Source: Korobacter sp963703075 (GTDB lineage: Bacteria > Acidobacteriota > Terriglobia > Terriglobales > Acidobacteriaceae). Taken from it: a DNA stretch of 64,000 nt. Below are positions 7,944-16,744 of this stretch, piece after piece; the first letter of the stretch is position 1; each line of letters begins with the position of its first letter. The stretch lies in NCBI GenBank assembly GCA_963703075.1, contig OY969786.1, positions 4,402,001-4,466,000 of the forward strand, written 5' to 3'. Position numbers and translations under genes: made by a program. A model generated the notes under the pieces. It saw only the letters and a program-made list of their open reading frames with translations, was not told where the DNA came from and searched no databases.

Positions 7944-8412
7944 TAAACAGCAGGTTGCCACGTCGCTGCGCTCCTCGCAATGACAAGAGAGAGTAGGGGA
8001 GTGGGTGGCTGCGTGGCTCGCGAATGGATTCATTTCGAAAATCCCCACCCTTCGCTTTGCTCAGGATGGCGCACCCGGGAGGATCGGCGGGTTGCTGCGC
8101 TCCTCGCAATGACAAGAGAGAGTAGGGGAGGTGGGTGGCTGCGTGGCTCGCGAATGGATTCATTTCGAAAATCCCCACCCTTCGCTTTGCTCCGGATGGG
8201 GTACCCGGATCTGACGGGCTTACTGCGTTGCTACGCTTCCCGCAATGACAAAAGAGAGAGTAGGGGAGGTGGGTGGCTGGGTGGCTCACGATGAGAATGA
8301 CGACAGAAGAAAATCCCCACCCTTCGCTTTGCTCAGGATGGGGCACCCGGATGGATTTGCGCGGACAGCAGGGTGCCGCGTCGCTGCGCTCCTCGCAATG
8401 ACAAGAGGGTCT
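7944..8412. repeat. Tandem array of composite type B + type A repeats
   Basis: A 470-base gene-free stretch made of about three and a half modules. Each holds a type B element (GCTGCGCTCCTCGCAATGACAAGAGAG), a linker GAGTAGGGGAGGTGGGTGGC, and a type A element (AAAATCCCCACCCTTCGCTT...CAGGATGGGGCACCCGG). The TGACAAG tags fall at 7980, 8110, 8247 and 8399, giving a period of 130-152. The GTGGCTCGCGAATGGATTCA linker is repeated exactly in the first two modules. No convincing gene is seen inside. Confidence 0.85.
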
Positions 8413-8417
8413 GACGC

Positions 8418-10841
8418 TTAGTCGGAGCGGAGGGCTTGCATGGGTTCGACTTTGGCGGCGCGGCGGGCGGGCAACCAGGCGGCGAGGAGGGCCAGGAGAC
8501 AAAGCAGGACGGGGACGAGGCCGAAGGTGAGGGGATCGGTGGGGCTGGTCTCGAAAAGAAAGCCGCGCAGAAGGTTGCGTCCGAGATAGGCGGCGGCCAG
8601 ACCGCACAGAGACCCGGCGAGGCTGAGCTGTAAGCTCTGGCGCAGGACGAGGGCGGCGATCTGCGAACGGGTGGCACCGAGGGCGATGCGGAGGCCCATT
8701 TCGCGGGTGCGCCAACTGACGGTGTAGGCGATCAGGCTGTAAATGCCCACCACGCCAACCCCGACGGCGAGCAAGGCGAATCCCAAAAGAAGAAACGTGA
8801 GGGAGCGAGAGTTGGCGGTGGAGGCGGAGAGCACTTCGTCGAGGGTGCGGACGTGGGAGACGGTGACGGACGGATCGATCTGGGCGACGGTATTGCGGAT
8901 GGCGGTGGAGATGGCCGAGGTATCGAGGTTCGAACGCAGGATGACATTCATCACCGGGTTCTCGCGGGTCGGAGTCACGGGAAGATAGACCTCCCATCCG
9001 GCTCTACGATCGAGGGCCTGATGGCGGGTGTCGCTGACCACGCCGACCACGATGGAGGCGGTTTTGGGATCGAGGACGCCGGGGGCAGTTTCGTTTTCCA
9101 CGTGGACGATGTGTTTGCCGAGCGGGTCTTGGTTGGGCCAGAGGTGAGCAGCGAGCGACTGGTTGATGATGACGGCGCGACTGGCGCCGGAGGCGTCGGT
9201 GGTATCGAAGCAGCGTCCGCGAAGGAGCGGGATCTGCATGAGGTGAAAATAACCGTCAGACACGATGCGGCCGGCGGAGACCATGCCGGGCTCGGTGGCG
9301 GGGCGAGGATGATTTTCGGCGTCGAAGACGTACCAGGAATCATCGCCGGTCAGGGGCACGGTATCGACGAGGGCGGAGCTTTGCAAGCCCGGGAGAGAGC
9401 GGGTGCGTTCGAGCAGGTTACGGAAGAAGGCGGTGCAGGTTCCGGTGCGGGCGCCGGCGTCGAGGGAGACCTGGGCGGCGACGACCTTGTCCGTCGAGAA
9501 GCCGGGCGGGACGTTGGCAAGGCGGTAGAAGCTGCGCAGCATGATGCCGGAAACAGTGATGACCACAACGACTAAAGCGATCTGGCCGACGACGAGGGCG
9601 CGCGAGACCGAGAAGTGCCGGGCGCTGCCGAAGACGCTGTTGGCGTTGGAGCGTAATTTTTCCTGCACATCGGCGGTGGCATTCCAGGCGGGGGCGAGTC
9701 CGGAGAGAACGCCGGTGAGTAACGAGATGGCGACGGCGAAGCAAAGCACGGCCGGGTGCAAAGTGACGCTGGCGAGGCGCGGAGTCTCGGGCGGGAGAAC
9801 GATCTTGAGGGCGTGCAGTCCAGCCCACGCGAGAAGCAATCCGGCGACACCGGCGAGGCTGGAGAGGAGAACGCTTTCGGTAAGCAGTTGGCGTACGAGT
9901 CGCGGAATGCTTGCGCCCAAGGCGCTGCGCATGGCGATTTCACGCTGACGAGCGGCGGCGCGAGCGAGAAGAAGATTGGCGACGTTGGCGCAGGCAATCA
10001 GCAATACAAGGCCGACGGCGCCGAGAAGCAGGTAGAACTTCGGTCCGGTCTTGCCGACCAAGGCTTCGAGCAGGGGCAGAACGGTGATGTCGGCGGCCCA
10101 CATGTCGGGCATGCGCCACGGGAAAGATGTGAGCATGCGGGGCTGCAGGGCACGAAGCTCAGCCTGGACTTGGGCGGGCGATACGCCATCGCGCAGACGA
10201 CCGAGGGCCCGCAGGTTGAAGAGCTTCCAAGGATCGAAAGCCTGCGAGGCATCGAAGGCGATGGGAATCCAGAACTGGGTTTCGTGATCGGGGAAGCGGA
10301 TGCCGGCGGGAGCGACGCCGATTACCTGGCGCGGCACACCGTCGAGCAAAATGCTTTGACCGAGGATGGCGGGGTTGCTGCCGAAGCGTTCGTGCCAGAA
10401 GCCGTAACCGAGGACGACGACCCGATCCTGGCCGACGGATTCCTCTTGCGGTGAGAAGAAGCGGCCGAGGTAAGGCTGAAGGCCGAGGGTATCGAAGAGA
10501 TTGACGCTGACGCTGCTGCCGAGAGAGCGGTCGGAGCTACTACCACCGTTCAGGTTGTATTCCTGGTTGAGGGTGTAGGCCGACACCGAAGAGAAAGAAG
10601 TGGACTTGCGCTGGAACTCACGGACCCAGCCTTTGGGAAACGGCGTCTGGGACTGGAGGGCCACCAACTTTTGCTGCTGCGGGTAGGGGAGCGGCTGGAG
10701 CAGCACAGAGTCGATGACGCTGAAGATCGCCGCGTTGGCACCGATGCCGAGGGCGAGCGTGAGGACTGCGACGAAGGCGAAGCCGGGACTACGGCGCAGT
10801 TGGCGGACAGCGTAGCGGAGATCCTGGAGCAGGGTCAGCAT
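8418..10841 (-). CDS. MacB/FtsX-family permease (acidobacterial ADOP type)
   Basis: An 807-residue inner-membrane protein of the duplicated orphan permease type. Domain order: first transmembrane helix (FAFVAVLTLALGIGANAAIFSVIDS), MacB-like periplasmic domain, FtsX transmembrane block near residues 290-400, a second helix/periplasmic unit, and a C-terminal FtsX block (LLLGFALLAVGVGVVGIYSLIAYTVSWRTREMGLRIALGA). It begins LLQDLRYAVRQLRRSPGF, the family's typical opening. No ATPase gene is adjacent, as is usual for orphan members; the substrate is unknown. I start at ATG 10841, since the open frame upstream of it only reads repeats. Confidence 0.9.
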   Translation of the reverse strand: MLTLLQDLRYAVRQLRRSPGFAFVAVLTLALGIGANAAIFSVIDSVLLQPLPYPQQQKLVALQSQTPFPKGWVREFQRKSTSFSSVSAYTLNQEYNLNGGSSSDRSLGSSVSVNLFDTLGLQPYLGRFFSPQEESVGQDRVVVLGYGFWHERFGSNPAILGQSILLDGVPRQVIGVAPAGIRFPDHETQFWIPIAFDASQAFDPWKLFNLRALGRLRDGVSPAQVQAELRALQPRMLTSFPWRMPDMWAADITVLPLLEALVGKTGPKFYLLLGAVGLVLLIACANVANLLLARAAARQREIAMRSALGASIPRLVRQLLTESVLLSSLAGVAGLLLAWAGLHALKIVLPPETPRLASVTLHPAVLCFAVAISLLTGVLSGLAPAWNATADVQEKLRSNANSVFGSARHFSVSRALVVGQIALVVVVITVSGIMLRSFYRLANVPPGFSTDKVVAAQVSLDAGARTGTCTAFFRNLLERTRSLPGLQSSALVDTVPLTGDDSWYVFDAENHPRPATEPGMVSAGRIVSDGYFHLMQIPLLRGRCFDTTDASGASRAVIINQSLAAHLWPNQDPLGKHIVHVENETAPGVLDPKTASIVVGVVSDTRHQALDRRAGWEVYLPVTPTRENPVMNVILRSNLDTSAISTAIRNTVAQIDPSVTVSHVRTLDEVLSASTANSRSLTFLLLGFALLAVGVGVVGIYSLIAYTVSWRTREMGLRIALGATRSQIAALVLRQSLQLSLAGSLCGLAAAYLGRNLLRGFLFETSPTDPLTFGLVPVLLCLLALLAAWLPARRAAKVEPMQALRSD

Positions 10842-10964
10842 GCGGTTTTCCTGGCAGTTGGTTCGCAGTCGGTGGGCCAAATGCGGCGATTGTAAGTGAT
10901 TGCCGCGGCGCGGGATGACGGTGCGGGGACATGCTGGAGTGTCCGAAATTGGAATTGGGGAGGA

Positions 10965-11322
10965 AAAAGCGGACAGTGCTGGTCTCCCCACCCGGAGGAA
11001 CGGGCGCAGCGAGACAACAGCGGATTGCCACGTCGCTGCGCTCCTCGCAATGACAAGGGAGAGTAGGGGAGGGGGGTGGCTGCGCTGCCCGCGATGGCGG
11101 AATACAAGCCGGAGGAACGGTGCGATTAGGGAGACAGCAGCAGGTTGCCACGTCGCTGCGCTCCTCGCAATGACAAGAGAGAGTAGAGGAGGGGATGGCT
11201 GCGCTGCTTCGCGATGACAAGGGAGAGTAGAGGAGGTCGGTGCGCTGCGATGCCCGCGAGGAGATTGACCGCAGAACAAAATCCCCACCCTTCGCTTGGC
11301 TCAGGATGGGGCACCCGGCTCG
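10965..11322. repeat. Cluster of type B repeats ending in one type A element
   Basis: Type B copies (CAGGTTGCCACGTCGCTGCGCTCCTCGCAATGACAAG) at about 11018-11070 and 11138-11190, a partial one near 11205-11235, and a type A copy at 11279-11318. GAGAGTAGGGGAGG linkers match those of the array at 7944-8412. The open frames on both strands here translate only repeats. Confidence 0.8.
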
Positions 11323-11803
11323 GAGATCATCCCCCGACGACGCTACCAACCGGGAGCCGGAGTCTTTGCGACGAGACCTGCTCTGGATAAGTCTTTGGGA
11401 AATACGCAAACGGGACCGTCCGGCGGGATTCTGTGGGGTTCAGCGGGCGTGGCCTGCGGGGGAGAAGCGGGTTTTGGGGGACGGGATTGCATCGGTTTAA
11501 GTGCAAAGCTGGGAATGTGGCAAACCGAAGGGACAGGGACCTCTATAATCGATGCTCACGGAAGTGCTCTCACGCCGTCCAAACGCATTGAAAGGCGGAA
11601 GTTATCCCGAACGGCCGGCGGTGGTTGGAATGGCAGGGGCCGGTGCGGGATAGAGCCTAGAGACGTCACGCAGGCGGGTGTACTGGATGGCGAGTGAGGC
11701 GATAGTCCGGTCGCTGACGGGCATGCCCGGAGCGGCTGTGGGGCGGGGTAAGCCGGGACAGAGCGGTTCTGTAGATTCCTCAGCATCAAAGAGTCGGGGA
11801 AGC
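11323..11803. other. Gene-free stretch upstream of the ECF sigma gene
   Basis: About 480 bases with no gene I can support. A TATAAT hexamer at 11544-11549 is a possible -10 element, but nothing like TTGACA lies 17 bases upstream, so it could equally belong to a promoter recognised by the adjacent alternative sigma factor or be chance. The frame entering the sigma gene from 11678 is open but lacks conserved sequence. Confidence 0.4.
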
Positions 11804-12406
11804 ATGGTCGGGCAGACCACGAACCGAATGAACGATGCCGAACTGATACGTGCTGCCCAACGTGGCGATCACGCCGCGTTCGAGGACCTCGTGCGCCAGT
11901 ACGATTCGGCGGTACTGCGGCTGGCGTTGCACCTGACACGCTCGGAGTCGGACGCGCAAGATATTTATCAAGAGGCCTTCCTGAAGGCCTACCGGAACAT
12001 CGGGAACTTCCGGTTCGAGTGTTCGTTTTACACCTGGATTTATCGCATCGTCACCAACCTTTGCCTGGACTTGCTGCGCAAGCGGACGGTACGCAAAGAG
12101 GATGCGCCGGTCGCCACCGATCAACGCGGGGAAGAGTACGACCTGCTGGATCAGGTGGCGGACGACCGGTCGGGAGCGAGCCCCGAGCGCGACCTGATGC
12201 GGCGCGAGCTGGGGCAGCGGATTGCCAAGGCTTTGGAGAAACTGACGCCCCGGGAACGCATGGTTTTCGAGATGAAGCATTACCAGGGTTTGAAGCTGAG
12301 GACCATCGGCGAGATCCTGAACACGACGGAAGAGACGGCCAAAAACACGCTTTTCCGGGGGACGCAGAAATTGCGGGCGGCCCTGGCCGATATGAACAGG
12401 AAGTAA
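11804..12406 (+). CDS. RNA polymerase sigma factor, ECF (RpoE-like)
   Basis: An extracytoplasmic-function sigma factor of about 200 residues. Region 2 is visible as AAFEDLVRQYDSAVLRLALHLTRSESDAQDIYQEAFLKAYRN, followed by FECSFYTWIYRIVTNLCLDLLRKR, and region 4 as EKLTPRERMVFEMKHYQGLKLRTIGEILNTTEETAKNTLFRG. ATG 11804 is preceded by GGGGAAGC; ATG 11828 (MNDAELIRA) is the alternative and fits family alignments equally well. It is followed after 3 bases by its probable anti-sigma factor. Confidence 0.93.
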   Translation: MVGQTTNRMNDAELIRAAQRGDHAAFEDLVRQYDSAVLRLALHLTRSESDAQDIYQEAFLKAYRNIGNFRFECSFYTWIYRIVTNLCLDLLRKRTVRKEDAPVATDQRGEEYDLLDQVADDRSGASPERDLMRRELGQRIAKALEKLTPRERMVFEMKHYQGLKLRTIGEILNTTEETAKNTLFRGTQKLRAALADMNRK

Positions 12407-12409
12407 GCC

Positions 12410-13342
12410 ATGAACTGTGATTGGGTACAACACAACGTTGACCTTTACCTCTACAACGAGTTGGGCGACGACGCGCGGCACGAATTGGAGCAGCACCTGA
12501 TTCGCTGCACGGACTGTGCGGCGGAATTTGAGTCGACCAAATCGTTCCACGAGACGATGTCGGCGCTGCCGGCACCGGAAGTGACCCCGAACCTGCTGAC
12601 GGCGTCGCGCATGCAATTGCAGGACGCGTTAGAACACGCGGAGCAGTTGCACGGGTGGCGTCGTTTCGTACTGGATCCGATGGCGCTGCTGCAGAGGATG
12701 CGGGTTGCTCCCGCCCTGGCAGCGGCGATTTTTATTGTCGGCTTCGGAGGCGGGTTGGGAACGATGTACAGCCTGCATCCGGGAACCGCGCCGATCCTGA
12801 ACTCCAAGGAAATTCACGACATGACCAAGGCGTCGATTGGGCCGGTGCGTTCGATTGAACTGCAACCCAATTCCGACCAGGTCAGCATTAACTACGATCG
12901 CGTTCTCCAGGAACAGGTACAAGGATCGGCGACCGACCCGAAGATCCAGGATTTGCTGGCGTACGCCGCGCGCAACAACGACAACTCAGGGGTGCGACTG
13001 GATTCGGTGGGCGTGCTGGCAAAGAAATGCAGCGACCCGCAGGCGCGCGAGACGCTGACCTACTCGCTGCGGTACGACTCGAATCCGGGAGTGCGGCTGA
13101 AGGCGCTGGAAGCGCTCGAGCCTTATGTGAAAGACGATGTCCGGGTGCGGAATGCGGTGCTGGAAGCGTTGTTGAACGATAGCAATCCGGGGGTGCGGTC
13201 GGGTGCGATCCATCTGCTGGAGCCGGTGAAGGCGGATACCAGCGTGCGCGCCGCGTTGCAGCAGTTGGGCAAGGAAGATCCTAACGAGTTTATTCGCAAC
13301 GAGTCGAAGCGGCTGTTACAGGCAGCGCCGGAGCTGGATTAG
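12410..13342 (+). CDS. Anti-sigma factor with zinc finger and HEAT repeats
   Basis: A 310-residue membrane protein likely to hold the upstream ECF sigma factor inactive. Order: zf-HC2 zinc-binding domain (HELEQHLIRCTDCAAEF, the His-x3-Cys-x2-Cys pattern) at residues 1-50, one transmembrane helix near 100-120 (ALAAAIFIVGFGGGLG), then extracytoplasmic HEAT-like repeats (NNDNSGVRLDSVGVLAKKC, DSNPGVRLKALEALEPYV, DSNPGVRSGAIHLLEPV). The HEAT region is an unusual sensing part for an anti-sigma factor. ATG 12410 follows GGAAGTAAGCC. Confidence 0.88.
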   Translation: MNCDWVQHNVDLYLYNELGDDARHELEQHLIRCTDCAAEFESTKSFHETMSALPAPEVTPNLLTASRMQLQDALEHAEQLHGWRRFVLDPMALLQRMRVAPALAAAIFIVGFGGGLGTMYSLHPGTAPILNSKEIHDMTKASIGPVRSIELQPNSDQVSINYDRVLQEQVQGSATDPKIQDLLAYAARNNDNSGVRLDSVGVLAKKCSDPQARETLTYSLRYDSNPGVRLKALEALEPYVKDDVRVRNAVLEALLNDSNPGVRSGAIHLLEPVKADTSVRAALQQLGKEDPNEFIRNESKRLLQAAPELD

Positions 13343-13378
13343 GGGGTTCGGGGGCTTCGATTTTCGTCGGTAAAGATT

Positions 13379-13690
13379 AAAACCCCCACCCTTCGCGAAA
13401 GGCGCTCAGGATGGGGCACCCGGTGGAGATTCGATGTAAGCGGTGAGAAATCCCCACCCTTCGCTTTGCTCAGAAAGCGAGAGAGGGCGGAGATTGATGG
13501 TTTGGTAGGGGTCCTTCGGCTGCGCGCGCGGTGCGCGCTTCGCTCAGGATGACAGGGTTAAGAGTTTCGTGGGGATAGGACAAAGTCCCCACCCTTCGCT
13601 TTGCTCAGGATGGGGCACCCGGTGGAGATTTGATGTAAGCGGTGAGAAATCCCCACCCTTCGCTTTGCTCAGGATGGGGCACCCGGTGAT
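13379..13690. repeat. Cluster of type A repeats upstream of the DUF4097 gene
   Basis: Type A copies at about 13380-13423, 13583-13622 and 13647-13686, a truncated one at 13447-13472, and a CTTCGCTCAGGATGACAGG-type element at 13510-13553. The segment GGTGGAGATT(C/T)GATGTAAGCGGTGAGAAAT joining two copies occurs twice. It fills most of the 400-base gap inside what would otherwise be one operon. Confidence 0.8.
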
Positions 13691-13786
13691 GGATCGAGCG
13701 GGGAAGTAAATCGATTTGAATTTTGAAGAGGTTTATAGGCATTCATGGAAGTGACCGAGTGGTGGCAGCGACAACAGGGCGGCGGG

Positions 13787-14980
13787 ATGCGAAGGATCGC
13801 GATCTGTTCCCTATTGGCGTTGGGCTCGGTGAGCGGGTGGGCACAAACTCAGCAGCCGGCAAAGGTTTATCAGCAGGGGCCTGACTGGGTCGAGGAATTC
13901 AGCGGGTTTGCTCCGCTTTCGCACGTCGTCAAGGTGATGATGTCGGTGGGCGCCATTCACCTGGAAGGCGGCGGGCAGGAACAGATTAATTACACGGTGC
14001 GGGAGCGCTGTGTGCGCAGCACGCAAGAGGCGGCGCGCAAGATCTTTGACCAATTTAGGGTGTTCAGCGCGCGCAAAGCAGACGCCACGGTGATCGAGGG
14101 CGACTGGATGGGCGGCAAGGACAGCAGCGAGTTGAGCGCCGATGTCTTCGTGCAGGTGCCGCGCAGTGTGGATGCGGTGGCGGTGAATGCGCACGAGGGA
14201 AGCATCACGGTGCGGGCGATCCGGGCCCGGCTGGACGCGGAAACCTCCGCGGGCAACATCGACCTGGACCAGATTGCCGGGGCGGTGAAGGCGCACACCT
14301 CGGGCGGGTTCATTACCGCGGGCACGTTGAACGGGGATGCGCAATTGCGCAGCGGCGCCGGGAACGTGCAGGCCCGGGAAGTGAGCGGTAAAGCGACGTT
14401 GTGGACGGCCGGGGGCTTCGCTTCACTAGGATCGGCGCGCTGGTGCTCGGTGGAAACGCTGGCAGGGAATATAGTAGTACACCATTGCGGCGGCGACCTG
14501 CACGCGGTGAGTGGCGGCGGCAGCATCGATATCGGCGACGTGGCGGGCGATGTTTTTGCCCAGACCGGCGGCGGGCGGATTCGGGTAGACAGCTCGATGG
14601 GCCACGTGATGGCCGCGACAGGCGGCGGATCGGTGGAGTTGCACAAGCTGGCGCGGGGTGCGCAAGTAGATTCCGGAGTGGGGGCGATCTCGGTGGAGTT
14701 CATGGGATCGCCGAAGACGTTCAGCGATTCGTACTTGCGGACTGCCTCCGGCGATGTGATTGTTTACCTGGCAGACACGCTGCCGATCACGGTGCACGCG
14801 GCGTCGGACATGACGCGCGGGGCGGGGATCAGCAGCGAGTTCCCGGAGATCAGAATTACGTCCGAGGGTGGGAATTATGGACCGAAGTCAATGTTCGCCG
14901 AGGGAGCGCTGAACGGTGGCGGACCGGTCCTGAAAGTTCGGACGACGATAGGGCAGATCGAATTCCACCGATCGAAATGA
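13787..14980 (+). CDS. DUF4097-family secreted beta-repeat protein
   Basis: Probably a surface or periplasmic protein with a parallel beta-helix-like fold (putative adhesin family DUF4097). ATG 13787 gives a clean signal peptide MRRIAICSLLALGSVSGWAQ; the in-frame ATG 13745 would add 14 residues. After residue 130 the sequence is repetitive: AHEGSITVRAIRARLDAETSAGNIDLDQIAGAV, HTSGGFITAGTLNGDAQLRSGAGNVQA, HAVSGGGSIDIGDVAGDVFAQTGGGRIRV. Such genes commonly accompany ECF sigma/anti-sigma pairs. 14 bases separate it from the next gene. Confidence 0.85.
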   Translation: MRRIAICSLLALGSVSGWAQTQQPAKVYQQGPDWVEEFSGFAPLSHVVKVMMSVGAIHLEGGGQEQINYTVRERCVRSTQEAARKIFDQFRVFSARKADATVIEGDWMGGKDSSELSADVFVQVPRSVDAVAVNAHEGSITVRAIRARLDAETSAGNIDLDQIAGAVKAHTSGGFITAGTLNGDAQLRSGAGNVQAREVSGKATLWTAGGFASLGSARWCSVETLAGNIVVHHCGGDLHAVSGGGSIDIGDVAGDVFAQTGGGRIRVDSSMGHVMAATGGGSVELHKLARGAQVDSGVGAISVEFMGSPKTFSDSYLRTASGDVIVYLADTLPITVHAASDMTRGAGISSEFPEIRITSEGGNYGPKSMFAEGALNGGGPVLKVRTTIGQIEFHRSK

Positions 14981-14994
14981 GTGGAGGCGGTACT

Positions 14995-16107
14995 ATGCGA
15001 TCCTTGAAGTCTATTTGGTTGGCTGTGCTGCTGGCGGGAGTGGTTTCAGTTGCAGGTGCGATTCCGGCGCCCGCAGACCCGACCGGCGATGAGCTGACGC
15101 CGGGAGATTCTTATCTCGGCATTGGTCCGCGAGACATTACCCCGAACCGGGTGGCGACGCTGAAGCTGAAAGACGATTCCGGCGTTGAAGTCACCGATAT
15201 GGACCATGACGCTCCGGCGGCTAAGGCTGGGGTGCACATCGGCGACGTGCTGCTTACCTTCAACGGGCAGAAAGTGGAGAGCGCGGAGCACCTGAAGAAG
15301 CTGATTCATGAGACGCCGACGGGACGCACGGTGCAATTGGGCATCAGCCGAAACGGAGAGCCGGTGTCGCTGGCAGTGACGCTGGGCAGCCGGCGGCAGA
15401 TGAATGCGGGGCTTCCGAAGGCGCCGAGACTTCCCCCGGCCGGCAATGGTTTCTTTGATACGCCGCCGGACATGAGCATGAACATCCTGCAGGCTTCGTC
15501 CAAGAGCGGGCTGCTGGTGGAGAACCTGACGCCGCAACTGGGCGACTTCCTTGGAGTACGGAACGGCAACGGCGTGCTGGTGCGTTCGGTAGAAAAGGGT
15601 TCACCGGCGGAAGCGGCGGGATTGCGCGCGGGCGATGTGATCGTCCGCATTGAAAAAGATCCGGTTGCGGACATGAGCGATTGGCATCGGCTGACCCACA
15701 AGCGCAATGGCAAGACGGCGATGGGGGTGGTGCGCGACAAGCGCGAACAAAGCGTCTCGATCGAGTTTTCATCGAAGAACGACAGTTCGTGGCTGGCGAT
15801 GCCCGACGTCAACATCAACGCAGACGAGATCAATACGCAGCTTTCGGAGATGCGGCCGGAAATCGATTCGGCGATGAAGCAGGCGCAAGAGAAGATGCAG
15901 CTGCTCGACAGCGAAGAGATGCAAAAGGCCATGAAGCAAGCGCAGGCTGAGTTCGCTGCGCATAGCGACGAGATCGCGAAAGCCATGCAGCAGGCGCAGG
16001 CGGAAATCGCCGCGCACAGCGACGAAATCAACAAAGCGATGCAGTTGAAGCAGGAAGAGCTGCAGAAAGCCTGGAAAGAGCTGGACCATCTCAAAGACTG
16101 CGAATGA
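14995..16107 (+). CDS. Secreted double-PDZ protein with C-terminal coiled coil
   Basis: 370 residues. A signal peptide (SIWLAVLLAGVVSVAGAIPAPA) is followed by a first PDZ domain near 35-125 (VTDMDHDAPAAKAGVHIGDVLLTFNGQKV) and a second near 175-265 (GVLVRSVEKGSPAEAAGLRAGDVIVRIEKDPV). It is similar to the PDZ part of DegP/HtrA, but there is no protease domain. The C-terminal 90 residues are helical with an 18-residue repeat (KAMKQAQAEFAAHSDEI, KAMQQAQAEIAAHSDEI). GGAGG lies 7 bases before ATG 14995. It may bind misfolded envelope proteins as part of the sigma-factor operon. Confidence 0.9.
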   Translation: MRSLKSIWLAVLLAGVVSVAGAIPAPADPTGDELTPGDSYLGIGPRDITPNRVATLKLKDDSGVEVTDMDHDAPAAKAGVHIGDVLLTFNGQKVESAEHLKKLIHETPTGRTVQLGISRNGEPVSLAVTLGSRRQMNAGLPKAPRLPPAGNGFFDTPPDMSMNILQASSKSGLLVENLTPQLGDFLGVRNGNGVLVRSVEKGSPAEAAGLRAGDVIVRIEKDPVADMSDWHRLTHKRNGKTAMGVVRDKREQSVSIEFSSKNDSSWLAMPDVNINADEINTQLSEMRPEIDSAMKQAQEKMQLLDSEEMQKAMKQAQAEFAAHSDEIAKAMQQAQAEIAAHSDEINKAMQLKQEELQKAWKELDHLKDCE

Positions 16108-16130
16108 TTCGGTAGCAGGGACTGGGAACG

Positions 16131-16164
16131 ACGGCGTCGCTTCGGCTACGCCGTTCTTGTTTTT
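16131..16164 (+). terminator. Intrinsic terminator after the sigma operon
   Basis: ACGGCGT (16131-16137) pairs with ACGCCGT (16148-16154) around a CGCTTCGGCT loop, followed by TCTTGTTTTTG. Confidence 0.75.
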
Positions 16165-16251
16165 GCAGCGAAGTCCTTGCGATGGAGAGGCGGTTGGTCA
16201 GCCATCGGGCATAAGAACGACCTCCTCTGCCGCTCAAAGCAGTCCGATGTG

Positions 16252-16293
16252 ATGTTAAGTATTATTGACATTATGTTCGTCATTGTTTACATT
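16252..16293 (+). promoter_or_regulatory. Sigma70-type promoter overlapped by two ATGT-N12-ACAT sites
   Basis: TTGACA (16265-16270), 17-base spacer, TACATT (16288-16293), 25 bases before the membrane-protein ATG. Two 20-base sites with the form ATGT-N12-ACAT lie at 16252-16271 and 16273-16292 in tandem, covering -35 to -10. The same paired sites occur at 45980-46025 before the second cassette of this kind. They are probable operators for the XRE protein encoded downstream. Confidence 0.7.
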
Positions 16294-16318
16294 AAGCCGT
16301 GCTTGATGGAGGAACGCA

Positions 16319-16744
16319 ATGCCCTATCGCGAAAAAACTGCATGGCTCTCTCTGCTTGCCATGGCTGTCACCTTTGGCCCGTACTTCACGATGACTGCCA
16401 CGCGCGCTGTTTCGAGTGAACCAATGCCCAACCTGCGCCAGCTTGGCTGGTTTGCGGTCACAGCCATCGGGCAGATGCTGATCCTGGGGGTTGGCCATCT
16501 GTATCTCCGGCACGGATCGGTGCAGGATGCGCGCATGCCGCTGGATGAACGGGATCAGGCCATCGTGCGGCGATCGGTCAGCTCCGCGTATTACGTTCTG
16601 ATCGCGGGCATGATCCTGGTCGGCTGCGTGATGCCCTTCAATTCGAGCGGATGGAGCATCATCAACGCTGCGCTTTTCATGATTATCGCTGCGGAGGTCG
16701 TTCACTACGGTGTGGTCGTGTTCAGCTACCGCAGGCAGGCATGA
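16319..16744 (+). CDS. Small four-helix membrane protein of an XRE cassette
   Basis: A 141-residue integral membrane protein with hydrophobic segments near residues 8-28, 42-62, 90-110 and 118-138. The linker MPLDERDQAIVRRSVSSAYYVLIAG has the DERDxxI...AY signature of DUF2178-like proteins that are typically encoded beside a small XRE regulator. GGAGGA precedes ATG 16319. Its stop overlaps the regulator's start (ATGA). Function unknown; compare the analogous pair at 45364-45965. Confidence 0.8.
   Translation: MPYREKTAWLSLLAMAVTFGPYFTMTATRAVSSEPMPNLRQLGWFAVTAIGQMLILGVGHLYLRHGSVQDARMPLDERDQAIVRRSVSSAYYVLIAGMILVGCVMPFNSSGWSIINAALFMIIAAEVVHYGVVVFSYRRQA

Noticed and set aside
7944..8412. CRISPR array
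   Set aside because: The repeated units are long composite REP-like elements with conserved linkers, irregular spacing and no cas genes.
10842..11288. N-terminal extension of the ADOP permease frame
   Set aside because: It translates interspersed repeats only; the family starts at LLQDLRYAVRQL.
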